Notes: generated by a model from the letters alone, not told the origin. Positions 1-6,824 are shown, counted from the stretch's first letter. The stretch is DNA of 15,213 nucleotides from Chloroflexi bacterium RBG_16_56_11 (GCA_001796865.1 MGNQ01000029.1:6973-22185); one strand, 5' to 3'. Numbers and translations are program-made.

Positions 1-356
1 AACACTGGCAACACTGGGTAGACTACGATATCATGATTTCTTTGCAGTATCCGTATCCCGCGGCGACGATATCTGAGACTGACCAGATGTGGGTTAGACC
101 AGAGTGGGCCAACCCGGGAGTTATTGCCCACGAGCTGGCGCATGAAAGCTATTCGTTATTGAGCGAACAGGAGAAGGCCGACTTTGAATCGGAGTATCAT
201 GCTTTTCTGGCCACCGACAGCCTGATGATTTATCTCGACTCGGTGAACAGCTACATGGACACCAATATTATTGAAGCCCATGCCGAAGTGTACCGTTATC
301 TTGGTGACAGGATGCCTGCGGCACTCTGGAAATATTATCCGAAATTATTATCGTAG
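1..356 (+). CDS. HExxH zinc metallopeptidase-like protein, 3' part only
   Basis: The reading frame starting at base 3 is open from the left edge, so this is the C-terminal 117 residues of a longer gene; the ATG at 33 is internal rather than a start. It contains HELAH (bases 129-143), a zinc-metallopeptidase HExxH motif. About 40 residues later EAHAEVYR offers a glutamate that could be a third zinc ligand. The chain ends with an aromatic-rich tail just before TAG at 354-356. I see no membrane segment in the visible part. The SDR gene begins 39 bases downstream on the same strand, so the two could share a transcript. The exact peptidase family cannot be assigned from the fragment. The zinc-site reading is inferred from the motif alone. 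Confidence 0.72.
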   Translation, partial: HWQHWVDYDIMISLQYPYPAATISETDQMWVRPEWANPGVIAHELAHESYSLLSEQEKADFESEYHAFLATDSLMIYLDSVNSYMDTNIIEAHAEVYRYLGDRMPAALWKYYPKLLS

Positions 357-395
357 TTATCTGGTATCGGTTAATTTATATTACAGGAGTGAAAA

Positions 396-1193
396 ATGGA
401 TCTCTGCTTCAAAGGTAAAGTGGCCCTGGTCAGCGGGGCCGGCAGCCAGATTGGTTTCGGGAAGGCCATAGCTCTCCTGCTGGCCAAGGAAGGGTGTGAT
501 ACCGTCGCCGTTACCGATGTTAATCTGGAGGACGCCGAAAAAACGGCTGATGCCGTAAAAAAGCTCGGCGGCGGCTCCCTGGCCGTCCGGGCGGATATCA
601 CCAGAAAAGCGGAAGTCGACGCCATGGTGAAGAAGGTGCTTGAAAAATATAGCAAAATCGATATTCTCTGCAACGTGGCCGGCGCTATCCTGCACAAGGA
701 CAATGTCCCTCTGGACCAGCAGGACGGCGAGGTCTGGACCAGGCAGATGGACCTCAACCTCTTCGGCACCATGAACGTCACGCGGGCCGTGCTTCCCGGT
801 ATGCGCGAGCGGAAGTACGGCGTCATCGTGAACATCGGCTCGGGCAGCACCCACCAGTACTCCATGGGCGTCGGGATGTACGCCATGTCCAAGTTCGCTA
901 TCGACCTCTTCACCAAACAGCTGGCCACGGCGGAGTCCAGGTCCGGCATACGCGTTAATTGCGTCGCCCCGGGGCCGGCGCCGACCAATTTCGGCGCGGT
1001 CCTCCGGGAGGGGCTGCCGCCGCCCACTCCGGAGCAGGCGAAACAGATGCGGGAGAGAATGCTCAGTACCATGCCTCTCGGAAGGATAGGCACCGCCGCG
1101 GATATCGCCAACGCCACGGTCTTCCTGGCGTCAGACGTCACCAGTTATGTCACGGGTCAGGTCTTTCACGTCTCCGGCGGTTCGGTAATGTAG
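396..1193 (+). CDS. Short-chain dehydrogenase/reductase (SDR), first of a pair
   Basis: A 265-residue Rossmann-fold NAD(P)-dependent oxidoreductase of the classical SDR family, predicted cytoplasmic. Visible motifs are the cofactor-binding glycine loop SGAGSQIGFG (13-22), an acidic residue after the second beta strand (Asp41, which usually favours NAD over NADP), NVAG (93-96, where most members have NNAG), a serine-rich strand (149-151) and the catalytic YAMSK (Tyr162, Lys166). The C-terminal part keeps the usual PLGR, FLAS and TG...VSGG elements, and the length is normal. The ATG at 396 has AGGAGTG four bases upstream. Another SDR follows after 51 bases, so the pair is probably co-transcribed. 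The substrate, presumably an alcohol or ketone, is unknown. FabG-like reductase is an alternative label, but the catabolic context makes a specific pathway dehydrogenase more likely (inference). Confidence 0.93.
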   Translation: MDLCFKGKVALVSGAGSQIGFGKAIALLLAKEGCDTVAVTDVNLEDAEKTADAVKKLGGGSLAVRADITRKAEVDAMVKKVLEKYSKIDILCNVAGAILHKDNVPLDQQDGEVWTRQMDLNLFGTMNVTRAVLPGMRERKYGVIVNIGSGSTHQYSMGVGMYAMSKFAIDLFTKQLATAESRSGIRVNCVAPGPAPTNFGAVLREGLPPPTPEQAKQMRERMLSTMPLGRIGTAADIANATVFLASDVTSYVTGQVFHVSGGSVM

Positions 1194-1244
1194 TTTTCGG
1201 GCGCCGGCTATATCGACAAACATCTATTAACGAAGGAGGCGTAT

Positions 1245-2027
1245 ATGTTGCTTCAGCATAAAGTGGCTATCGTTACCGGGGCCGCCAGGGGAATCGGCCG
1301 GGCCACGGCCATTATGTTCGCCGCCGAAGGGGCTTCGGTCGCCGTCGCTGATATCAGCCTGAAAGAGGCCAACGATACCGCGTCCGAGGTCCGCAAGAAG
1401 GGCAGGGAAGGGATGGCTGTCTTCTGCAACGCCACTGACGGTAAACAGGTAAGCGACCTGGTGCAGAAGGTCGTTGCCAATTTCGGTAAGATTGATATCC
1501 TCGTGAATAATGCGGGCGGGCTGCCTTCCACCGCACCGGTTGAGGATATGTCCGAGGAAGAGTGGGATAGCGTCGTTGACCTGAATCTGAAGAGTACCTT
1601 TCTGTGCTGTAAGTACGTCGTGCCGCACATGAAAGCGAGAAGGTCCGGCGCGATAATTAATATATCTTCGCTCGGGGCGACCTCTCCCCCTTCCTCGAAT
1701 GTCCACTATCACAGCGGTAAGGCTGGTGTCCTGGGCATGACCGTCGACCTGGCGGTTGGGCTCTGCCCATTCAACATCCGCGTCAACGCCATTATCCCCG
1801 GGCCAATCCGGACGGCCTTCTTCGGCTCGCGGTTAAGTGATGACGTGTTTTTCGCCGAGCTCGGCAAGACCGTGCCGCTGGGCAGGGTCGGCGCCCCGGA
1901 AGATATTGCCGGGGCCGCCCTGTTTTTGGCTTCGGAACTTTCATCCTTCATAACCGGGGAGTTCATCAATGTCACCGGCGGGCTTCCTCTGGCGCCGCCG
2001 CGCGCCCGGTCAGTACCGGCGAAATAA
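1245..2027 (+). CDS. Short-chain dehydrogenase/reductase (SDR), second of the pair
   Basis: A 260-residue classical SDR. TGAARGIG (11-18) binds the dinucleotide and Asp36 after strand two suggests NAD preference. NNAG (88-91) is canonical, a serine pair at 141-142 supplies the catalytic Ser, and YHSGK gives Tyr155 and Lys159. The C-terminal region has PLGR, FLAS and TGEFINVTGG, followed by an extra tail of about 15 residues rich in Pro, Arg and Ala. A strong ribosome site, GAAGGAGG (1232-1239), fixes the ATG at 1245. It differs clearly from the preceding SDR (different loop and catalytic-site sequence), so the pair is not a recent tandem duplication. They may act on successive steps or on different stereoisomers. 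The UroD-like gene starts 74 bases downstream. Substrate not determinable. Confidence 0.93.
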   Translation: MLLQHKVAIVTGAARGIGRATAIMFAAEGASVAVADISLKEANDTASEVRKKGREGMAVFCNATDGKQVSDLVQKVVANFGKIDILVNNAGGLPSTAPVEDMSEEEWDSVVDLNLKSTFLCCKYVVPHMKARRSGAIINISSLGATSPPSSNVHYHSGKAGVLGMTVDLAVGLCPFNIRVNAIIPGPIRTAFFGSRLSDDVFFAELGKTVPLGRVGAPEDIAGAALFLASELSSFITGEFINVTGGLPLAPPRARSVPAK

Positions 2028-2037
2028 CAATAAGAAA

Positions 2038-2086
2038 TACTGGACAGAGACTATGGTATCCAAACACCAGTAACGACAATCTCTGT
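2038..2086 (+). promoter_or_regulatory. Possible alternative-pairing leader before the UroD-like gene
   Basis: The gap between the second SDR and the UroD-like gene holds two interleaved inverted repeats. TACTGG (2038-2043) pairs with CCAGTA (2067-2072), and ACAGAGA (2044-2050) pairs with TCTCTGT (2080-2086). The left arms are adjacent with no linker, so both stems are unlikely to form together. They look like alternative states. The second stem ends directly against the AAGGGGG ribosome site (2087-2093). Regulation of translation is inference; short repeats like these can arise by chance. Confidence 0.25.
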
Positions 2087-2101
2087 AAGGGGGTCCCCAA
2101 C

Positions 2102-3415
2102 ATGTCACTATCGCTTTCACGGCAACAGTACGAGCAGGAGAACCGGCGGCTGAAAGAGGAGATTGAGGCTAAGACCGGTAAGTCCACCGCGACCCTGTAT
2201 AATGAGCGCGAAAAGCTGGTCAGAGACGTCATCGAGCTGCGAGAACCGGACAGGGTCCCGCTTTCGGTTAACGTCAATACCTCCCTTTATGCCGGTATAC
2301 CCAACTCCGCCGCGTATTACGATCCCATTGGCTGGAAAAGGGCGATGCGGCAAATCACCCTGGACCTGGAACCTGATATGTGCAATGCCGGTTTACCGAC
2401 CTCCGGCGCGGCCCTTGAAGCCCTCGATGTGAAGAACCGGCTCTGGCCGGGCGGTCCGATCCCTCCCGATTATGAGTACCAGTTCGTCGAAGGGGAGTAT
2501 ATGAAGGAGGACGAGTACGACCTTTTCTTCAACGACGCGTCGGATTTCATGGTCCGCCGTTACCTGCCCCGGGTATACGGGGCCATGTCGCCGCTTTCCA
2601 GACTTCCCTCCCTTGGCGTTATCTTCCAGGGTTTCGAGGGCATTACTCCCTTGTTTGCCACCCCGGAGTTTATCAAGGTTGCCCGGTCGCTCTACAAAGC
2701 CGGGCGGGAGATGGCCAGGTTCAGGAAGACCATCGGGGATGCCTATGAAGAGCTGGCTTTGCTGGGTTTCCCGGCCTTTGCCCCCGTCAGCACCGGCGGT
2801 GTCGGCGGCGCCCCTTTTGACACCGTCTCCAGCTTCCTGCGCGGTATGGAGGGGTCGATGATTGACATGTTCCGCCGGCCGGATAAGCTGCTCCGGCTTT
2901 GTGACATGATACTGGAGAGGCGGATTGCCGGGGCGGCTCCGGCCGACCCCAAAAAGAGGGGCAATCCCAAGAGGATAGGTATGCCGCTCTGGCGGGGAGA
3001 CAAGTCCTTTATGTCCGAAGCACAGTTCAATAAGTTCTACTGGCCGGGACTGAAAAAGGCGTTGCAGGCCACCATCGACCTCGGCTATGTCCCGATTCCG
3101 TTCTTCGAGGCGGAGTTTGGCGACCGCCTTGAGCGACTCCTGGAGCTGCCGAAAGGTAAAATCGTCGCCTCTGTCGAGTACATGGACGTCGTCCGGGCCA
3201 GGGAAATCCTGGACGGCCACACGTGTGTTTTAGCCCGCGGTCCTTTATCGTCGAAGCTGTGGTCACTCCGGGAAGTGGAAAAATATTACAGGGAGCTGAT
3301 TGACAGGTGTGGCCGGGGAGGCGGGCTCCTCCTCAATATCAGGCTCCCGGATAAAGGTCCCCCCGCCGCCATGAAGGCCGTGCTCGACTCCATCAGGGAA
3401 TACGGCCGGTATTAG
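2102..3415 (+). CDS. Uroporphyrinogen decarboxylase-superfamily protein (not HemE)
   Basis: A 437-residue cytoplasmic protein of the UroD/cobamide-methyltransferase superfamily. Residues 5-45 are a charged, probably coiled-coil or helical leader. The rest is the TIM-barrel-like domain, with family landmarks PLWRGDKSFMS (295-305), FYWPGLKKAL (312-321), FFEAEFGDRLERLLELPKGK (334-353) and a C-terminal GGGLLLNIRLPD (406-417). It lacks the arginine-rich N-terminal substrate motif of true HemE. It also lacks the His-x-Cys and later Cys zinc ligands of MtaA/MtbA-type methyltransferases: the His-x-Cys region here reads FFEAEFGD. Heme synthesis and standard Zn-thiolate methyl transfer are therefore both unlikely. 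AAGGGGG (2087-2093) precedes the ATG by eight bases. Two SDR genes lie upstream on the same strand, consistent with one catabolic transcript. The reaction is unknown. Confidence 0.85.
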   Translation: MSLSLSRQQYEQENRRLKEEIEAKTGKSTATLYNEREKLVRDVIELREPDRVPLSVNVNTSLYAGIPNSAAYYDPIGWKRAMRQITLDLEPDMCNAGLPTSGAALEALDVKNRLWPGGPIPPDYEYQFVEGEYMKEDEYDLFFNDASDFMVRRYLPRVYGAMSPLSRLPSLGVIFQGFEGITPLFATPEFIKVARSLYKAGREMARFRKTIGDAYEELALLGFPAFAPVSTGGVGGAPFDTVSSFLRGMEGSMIDMFRRPDKLLRLCDMILERRIAGAAPADPKKRGNPKRIGMPLWRGDKSFMSEAQFNKFYWPGLKKALQATIDLGYVPIPFFEAEFGDRLERLLELPKGKIVASVEYMDVVRAREILDGHTCVLARGPLSSKLWSLREVEKYYRELIDRCGRGGGLLLNIRLPDKGPPAAMKAVLDSIREYGRY

Positions 3416-3736
3416 TCCAACAGAGGGCTTCCCTTCCCCGTGTTTCTGGGTAGAGCGTCCACCCTGGTTGACATAACACTAATAACGATTCACGAGTAGC
3501 CAGCTTCGATTCATAACAAACTCCGCTGGATACCCCTCAGCTTGCTGAGGGGAGGAAAGCGGCCTCGTAGATGACCTGGTGGTGGGGTCGCTTCCTTACC
3601 CGAGATGCCCCCCAGCTTGCTGGGGGGTACGTCACTTCCAAATAATTTTTAAATCGTATTTTTGAGACTGAGTGCGACTTTAATCATAGCCCTTATCTGG
3701 TTTTGAATATAAACTTTTCGGTAGCGGAGGTAATAG
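3416..3736. other. Intergenic region with hairpin array
   Basis: This stretch of 321 bases has no credible gene. It follows the UroD-like stop codon, contains the three-hairpin element at 3531-3629, then becomes AT-rich. A TATAAA (3708-3713) sits at a suitable distance upstream of the GTG-started Cys-rich gene, but no good -35 box accompanies it. TTGACA at 3468-3473 has no matching -10 box. No tRNA fold was seen. Confidence 0.6.
3531..3629. repeat. Three-hairpin palindromic element or structured RNA
   Basis: Three hairpins occur back to back. Hairpin 1 pairs CCCCTCAG (3533-3540) with CTGAGGGG (3545-3552) across a CTTG loop. Hairpin 2 pairs AGGAAAGCGGCC (3553-3564) with GGTCGCTTCCT (3586-3596), with one bulged A and one G-T wobble. 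Hairpin 3 pairs CCCCCCAG (3608-3615) with CTGGGGGG (3620-3627), again across CTTG. Hairpins 1 and 3 are near copies that differ by a compensatory change: T3537-A3548 in one, C3612-G3623 in the other. In RNA, G(CUUG)C is a known stable tetraloop. No T-tract follows, so simple intrinsic termination is not indicated. It may be a REP/MITE-like genomic repeat or a structured 3' end of the upstream transcript. Confidence 0.6.
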
Positions 3737-3928
3737 GTGACCTCGAACCTGGACCGGGCCAAACCCAAACCGGATAGAAGGGCTAAGACCAATAATGCCC
3801 AGTGTACTTTCTGCCGGAAGTGCTACAATTCGGGCTTATGCATGATGCCCTGGCCGGGGTTACCTGTCGTGCCTTCAAAAGAAGTGTTCAATATCGGCCA
3901 CCGGCGTCGCCGGAAAAATAAAGATTGA
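3737..3928 (+). CDS. Small Cys-rich protein, CX2CX2CX5C, GTG start
   Basis: A 63-residue basic protein not recognised as a named family. The GTG start has GGAGG (3726-3730) six bases upstream, and an in-frame TAG at 3734-3736 abuts it, so translation cannot begin earlier. The first ATG in frame lies past the cysteine motif. Residues 1-20 are Lys/Arg-rich, and Cys23, Cys26, Cys29 and Cys35 form CX2CX2CX5C. A Met/Pro/Trp patch (36-41) follows, and the tail ends in HRRRRKNKD. The motif could bind a [4Fe-4S] cluster or zinc. The same spacing occurs in the iron-sulfur flavoprotein at 5543. It is convergent with the MmgE/PrpD gene, whose stop lies 33 bases away. A small ferredoxin-like or zinc-ribbon-like role is inference, and the gene could be a chance ORF despite its good ribosome site. 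Confidence 0.5.
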   Translation: MTSNLDRAKPKPDRRAKTNNAQCTFCRKCYNSGLCMMPWPGLPVVPSKEVFNIGHRRRRKNKD

Positions 3929-3961
3929 CATTGTAATAGGAAGCGCCTCCCCGTAACCGGT

Positions 3962-5380
3962 TCAGTCCTTCACGGTAAAATACTTTAATACTTCCCTGAT
4001 ATCTTCGTATCTTTCCAGTTTCAGTATCGCTTCCATGGCGCTCTCTGCCTGGGTCTTCGTGAGAACGCGCGAAGCGTTATGCTTGAATTTTTCGGCTATT
4101 TCGTCTATCGTTAATGCCAGTGTTGTGCCACTCGTACCCCGCGAATGGGTCCGTTCTTCTTGATAAGTCTCAAGCCCGGCGGTGACCTCTACCCTGCTTA
4201 GTTGGCTGGACGGGTCTTGTCGACTTATTCTGGCATAGTCAGGGTGAGCCTGGAAGCTGACTTTTTTGGAGAATTCGATTATTTCTGGTTCTTTTATTTT
4301 GTCAAGGTCCTGCCACTCGGCGCCGATTTTTACGCGGAATGCCGCCAGACTGATAACGTAATGCATCCCGAATTGCACATCTACGACATTGGCCAGTTCC
4401 CGGTTGGTAAAAAGGGGTAATTCGAGTACCGGATGCCCCATAATTTTTACGCTTGCGATATCGGAAGGTTTCAAATCATTCCGGTCAATTATGTTATAGA
4501 AACAGTCCAGAGCGGTATGGAGCATTCCGCAGCACGGGTATCGCTTGTAGTTCACCCGGGGAGTATACCAGGTTTTACCCAGTTCCGCGGTTACCAGTTC
4601 GGGTTTCCATCCAGAATAGCCGCAAAATTTCCAGAACCCGTATTCGGGGTCCAATACGTCAGTGTCTCCGGCATAGCCCATCCCGGCCAGTAGCGCCGCA
4701 GTAACGGCGCCGGTGTTCTGCCATCCGGCCACTCCGTATTTAGCCATGTGCCGGTGGGCGCCGAATGTGAATTTCGTGTTGGTGAGGACCTGGCAAAGAT
4801 GTCCGGCCATACCCAGTGCATTCGTCATTTCACGCAAGTCTAATCCAAGTATTTTTCCCGCTCCGGCCGCTGCCCCAAAATTGAAGGCCGCCCCGCCGCC
4901 GCGTGTGCCTACCTTGAAACTTTTCACGTCAGTCCCCGTGAAAGAAAATCCCCCGCCTTGCAGGCCCTTTGAAATCCTGGCTGAAATTTCAAAACCTATT
5001 GCGAGGGCGAGGATGAGGTCCCGCCCGGAGGCCTTTTTGCTTTCTGCGATCGCTAGCGCCGGTGGTATGACGTAGGGCGGCGAATGACCGCCGGTTGGCA
5101 TAGCGTCGTAGTCCAGGGCTCGAATTAGCTCGCCATTAGCAAATGCCGCATTTATGCAGGAGACCTTCTCGCCGGTTCCGATTATCGATGACTCACCGGG
5201 CCCCCCTAATCTCCTGGCCAGAGACACAGCCATCTCTCCCGGCGCGACCGATATTCCCGCCAGCGCGCATCCGATAGAGTCTATCAATATTAATTTTACC
5301 TCGTTTGTTACCGATTCCGGCAGGTCTTCCCACCGGGTTTTTTCCGCAAACCTGGCGAGTTCTTCATTCGGATTTTTCAC
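3962..5380 (-). CDS. MmgE/PrpD family protein (dehydratase/decarboxylase fold)
   Basis: Members of this family include 2-methylcitrate dehydratase and cis-aconitate decarboxylase. I place the start at GTG (5380-5378), giving 472 residues, normal for the family. CCAGGAGG lies eight bases upstream, and the protein then opens with the usual NEELARFAEKTRWEDLP element. The frame stays open to 5860, but that extension runs through the divergent promoter region and over the oppositely oriented flavoprotein gene. Residues matching the active site of cis-aconitate decarboxylase relatives are visible: Asp90/Asp92 and His99 in LDYDAMPTGGHS, Lys214 in HMAKYG, and Lys279 in NYKRYPCCG. The C-terminal helical domain ends in IREVLKYFTVKD. 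It is predicted cytoplasmic, without signal peptide. It stands alone on the minus strand, divergent from the flavoprotein gene. The substrate, likely a carboxylate, is not determinable. Confidence 0.88.
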   Translation of the reverse strand: MKNPNEELARFAEKTRWEDLPESVTNEVKLILIDSIGCALAGISVAPGEMAVSLARRLGGPGESSIIGTGEKVSCINAAFANGELIRALDYDAMPTGGHSPPYVIPPALAIAESKKASGRDLILALAIGFEISARISKGLQGGGFSFTGTDVKSFKVGTRGGGAAFNFGAAAGAGKILGLDLREMTNALGMAGHLCQVLTNTKFTFGAHRHMAKYGVAGWQNTGAVTAALLAGMGYAGDTDVLDPEYGFWKFCGYSGWKPELVTAELGKTWYTPRVNYKRYPCCGMLHTALDCFYNIIDRNDLKPSDIASVKIMGHPVLELPLFTNRELANVVDVQFGMHYVISLAAFRVKIGAEWQDLDKIKEPEIIEFSKKVSFQAHPDYARISRQDPSSQLSRVEVTAGLETYQEERTHSRGTSGTTLALTIDEIAEKFKHNASRVLTKTQAESAMEAILKLERYEDIREVLKYFTVKD

Positions 5381-5426
5381 CGATGTCACCTCCTGGATAG
5401 TCGACCGATAGTTATCAAGGTCATGA

Positions 5427-5460
5427 ATTATATTTAGCGCTTCTTCATTCGGCCAGTCAA
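5427..5460 (-). promoter_or_regulatory. Putative sigma-70-type promoter for the MmgE/PrpD gene
   Basis: Reading the minus strand, TTGACT (5460-5455) is followed after 18 bases by TAAATA (5436-5431), which overlaps a TATAAT (5432-5427). The start codon is about 50 bases downstream, with a good ribosome site. Prediction by eye only. Confidence 0.4.
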
Positions 5461-5483
5461 CACCGCGTTTCTGCCCCGCAGCT

Positions 5484-5512
5484 TTGAGCCTTCCACGAAA
5501 CGGTGCTACAAT
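5484..5512 (+). promoter_or_regulatory. Putative sigma-70-type promoter for the flavoprotein gene
   Basis: TTGAGC (5484-5489) and TACAAT (5507-5512) are separated by exactly 17 bases. A transcript would begin near 5519, just ahead of GGGAGGAG (5528-5535). It lies upstream of and back to back with the MmgE/PrpD promoter, so one regulator could control both genes (inference). Confidence 0.5.
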
Positions 5513-5542
5513 GGGCATAAAATTACCGGGAGGAGAAAATTT

Positions 5543-6148
5543 ATGAAAATTCTCGCCATTTCTTGCAGTCCGCAACGACATGGTAACACTGAAACGCTGT
5601 TGAGTGAAGCGCTCAAAGGGGCACAGCAGGAAGGAGCTGACGTAGAGCTTTATAGTGTTTCGGGCAAGACGATTCAACCCTGTGATGCCTGCCGGACATG
5701 CTGGAAGGCCAGGAAATGCCATATTCAGGACGATATGCAGGACCTCTATAAAAAGATGCTGGAATCGGATGGTATCGTCTGGGGCGCCCCGATATACCTC
5801 TATTCCATGAATGCCCAGGCCAAGACTATCATGGACCGTACCTTCGCTCTGGACCACCACCAGACGGCCCTGGCGAATAAGGTTGGGGGAGCGGTGGTAG
5901 TGGCTGCGAGTTTAGGGCTATTGGATGCATTGAAAGATTTGTACTTCTACTTTGTATCGATGCAAATGCTCCCGGCGAATTATGTCGCGGCTTACGCACA
6001 CATCAAGGGCGACGCCGAAAAGTTGGAGAATTGCATGAACGCCGCCAGGGACCTGGGAAGACAGATGGTGTTGATTGCCGCCAGGAAGTTCGAATATCCC
6101 CGGGAAATCGAAGGGTCGCATAACGCCTACGGGACCTGGGTCAAGTAG
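5543..6148 (+). CDS. Iron-sulfur flavoprotein (NADPH-dependent FMN reductase family)
   Basis: A 201-residue flavodoxin-fold protein. SCSPQRHGNTE (7-17) is the FMN phosphate-binding loop. Cys47, Cys50, Cys53 and Cys59 form the compact CX2CX2CX5C motif that in archaeal and bacterial Isf proteins holds a [4Fe-4S] cluster. WGAPIYLYSMNAQAKTIMDR (79-98) is the second flavin-contact segment. Isf proteins are soluble dimers that pass electrons between ferredoxin-like donors and acceptors, and some act as reductases. GGGAGGAG (5528-5535) lies seven bases upstream of the ATG. The gene has its own likely promoter, diverges from the MmgE/PrpD gene, and is followed by the cupin and Mo-enzyme genes. It could supply or drain electrons for the neighbouring enzymes (inference). 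The natural partner is unknown. Confidence 0.88.
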   Translation: MKILAISCSPQRHGNTETLLSEALKGAQQEGADVELYSVSGKTIQPCDACRTCWKARKCHIQDDMQDLYKKMLESDGIVWGAPIYLYSMNAQAKTIMDRTFALDHHQTALANKVGGAVVVAASLGLLDALKDLYFYFVSMQMLPANYVAAYAHIKGDAEKLENCMNAARDLGRQMVLIAARKFEYPREIEGSHNAYGTWVK

Positions 6149-6152
6149 TCAG

Positions 6153-6180
6153 CCGCGTAAGACTTTTGGTAAGTACGCGG
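6153..6180 (+). repeat. Hairpin just after the flavoprotein stop codon
   Basis: CCGCGTA (6153-6159) pairs perfectly with TACGCGG (6174-6180) around a 14-base loop, starting four bases after the stop codon. No T-run follows, so it may be a 3' end stabiliser or chance rather than a classical terminator. Confidence 0.3.
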
Positions 6181-6237
6181 ATAGCCCAGCGGAGTAAAGG
6201 ACCGGGTAAAGGCATATTCAGGTTTGAAGCCGGCGCG

Positions 6238-6266
6238 CTTTATCAAATAACGAGATCCTGATAAAG
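6238..6266. promoter_or_regulatory. 8-bp inverted repeat upstream of the cupin gene
   Basis: CTTTATCA (6238-6245) and TGATAAAG (6259-6266) are perfect reverse complements separated by 13 bases, about 55 bases before the cupin start. The spacing and AT-rich arms would suit an operator for a dimeric regulator or an RNA hairpin. No regulator is encoded in the window, so the role is speculative. Confidence 0.3.
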
Positions 6267-6320
6267 TGGGAGTACTATATGAAGCGGGCTGGCATTTACT
6301 ACAATGAGGAAAGGAGAATA

Positions 6321-6815
6321 ATGGCAAAGTCGAGATATGAGAAATATATTGTCAGAAGGCCGGTGCCCCCGGCCCACGCCGGACCGGATGAAGGCATCAG
6401 AGCCAAAGACTGGGTGAATACCGGGGCGCTGGTGCTGTGTGATAAGAAGCTGTTCAAGGGGTCTTCCTCAATCGTCGAATACGGCATGGTGATAGGCGAT
6501 AGTCCCCGGCAAATCGTGTCGGGAGGGCCCCAGCCACACACACACGACTACGATGAACTATTCATTTTCCTGGGGACAGACCCGAAAGACGTTTATAACC
6601 TGGGGGCAGAAGTCGAGATGTGGCTCGGCGAGGGGAAGGAACTGGAAAAGATAATAATCAACACCTCGTCAAGTCTGTTCATACCGGCCGGATTAGCCCA
6701 TTTGCCACAAATCTGGAAAAACGTGACAAGACCGATTATTTATCTTCTGGTCATGTTCGGTTCGACCGATTATGTTTTCAGACCGGCGTCTGTAGAAGGT
6801 AGGCCGATGGCATGA
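6321..6815 (+). CDS. Cupin-domain protein
   Basis: A 164-residue single cupin. Motif 1 is PQPHTHDYDELFIFLG, giving metal ligands His73, His75 and Glu79. Motif 2 is LFIPAGLAHLPQ, giving His127. The four together form the usual 3-His-1-Glu metal site of cupin dioxygenases, isomerases and small-molecule binding proteins. I chose the ATG at 6321 because AAGGAG (6311-6316) precedes it and the MAKSRYEKYIVRRP opening looks like a natural N-terminus. An in-frame ATG at 6279 with GGGAG (6268-6272) upstream would add 14 residues and cannot be excluded. It lies between the flavoprotein and Mo-enzyme genes on the same strand, so it likely belongs to the same functional group. Whether it is an enzyme or a ligand-binding protein is unknown. 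Confidence 0.82.
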   Translation: MAKSRYEKYIVRRPVPPAHAGPDEGIRAKDWVNTGALVLCDKKLFKGSSSIVEYGMVIGDSPRQIVSGGPQPHTHDYDELFIFLGTDPKDVYNLGAEVEMWLGEGKELEKIIINTSSSLFIPAGLAHLPQIWKNVTRPIIYLLVMFGSTDYVFRPASVEGRPMA

Positions 6816-6824
6816 TGATTTATC

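Noticed and set aside
371..1141. Long minus-strand open frame opposite the first SDR
   Set aside because: The plus strand encodes a complete SDR with all motifs. The antisense product is low-complexity and rich in Ser, Pro and Arg, typical of a shadow frame.
3468..3473. Perfect TTGACA as a promoter after the UroD-like gene
   Set aside because: No acceptable -10 hexamer lies 16-18 bases downstream.
3893..3920. CCGGC-GTC-GCCGG hairpin next to AAAAATAAAG as a terminator
   Set aside because: The run is of A, not T, on the plus strand. On the minus strand the T-run precedes the hairpin. Neither orientation fits an intrinsic terminator, and the hairpin is explained by the Arg codons at the end of the small Cys-rich gene.
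5381..5860. Upstream extension of the MmgE/PrpD frame to a start at 5860
   Set aside because: It lacks family similarity, runs through a divergent promoter region and over the flavoprotein gene. A GTG at 5380 with a strong ribosome site gives the normal family length.
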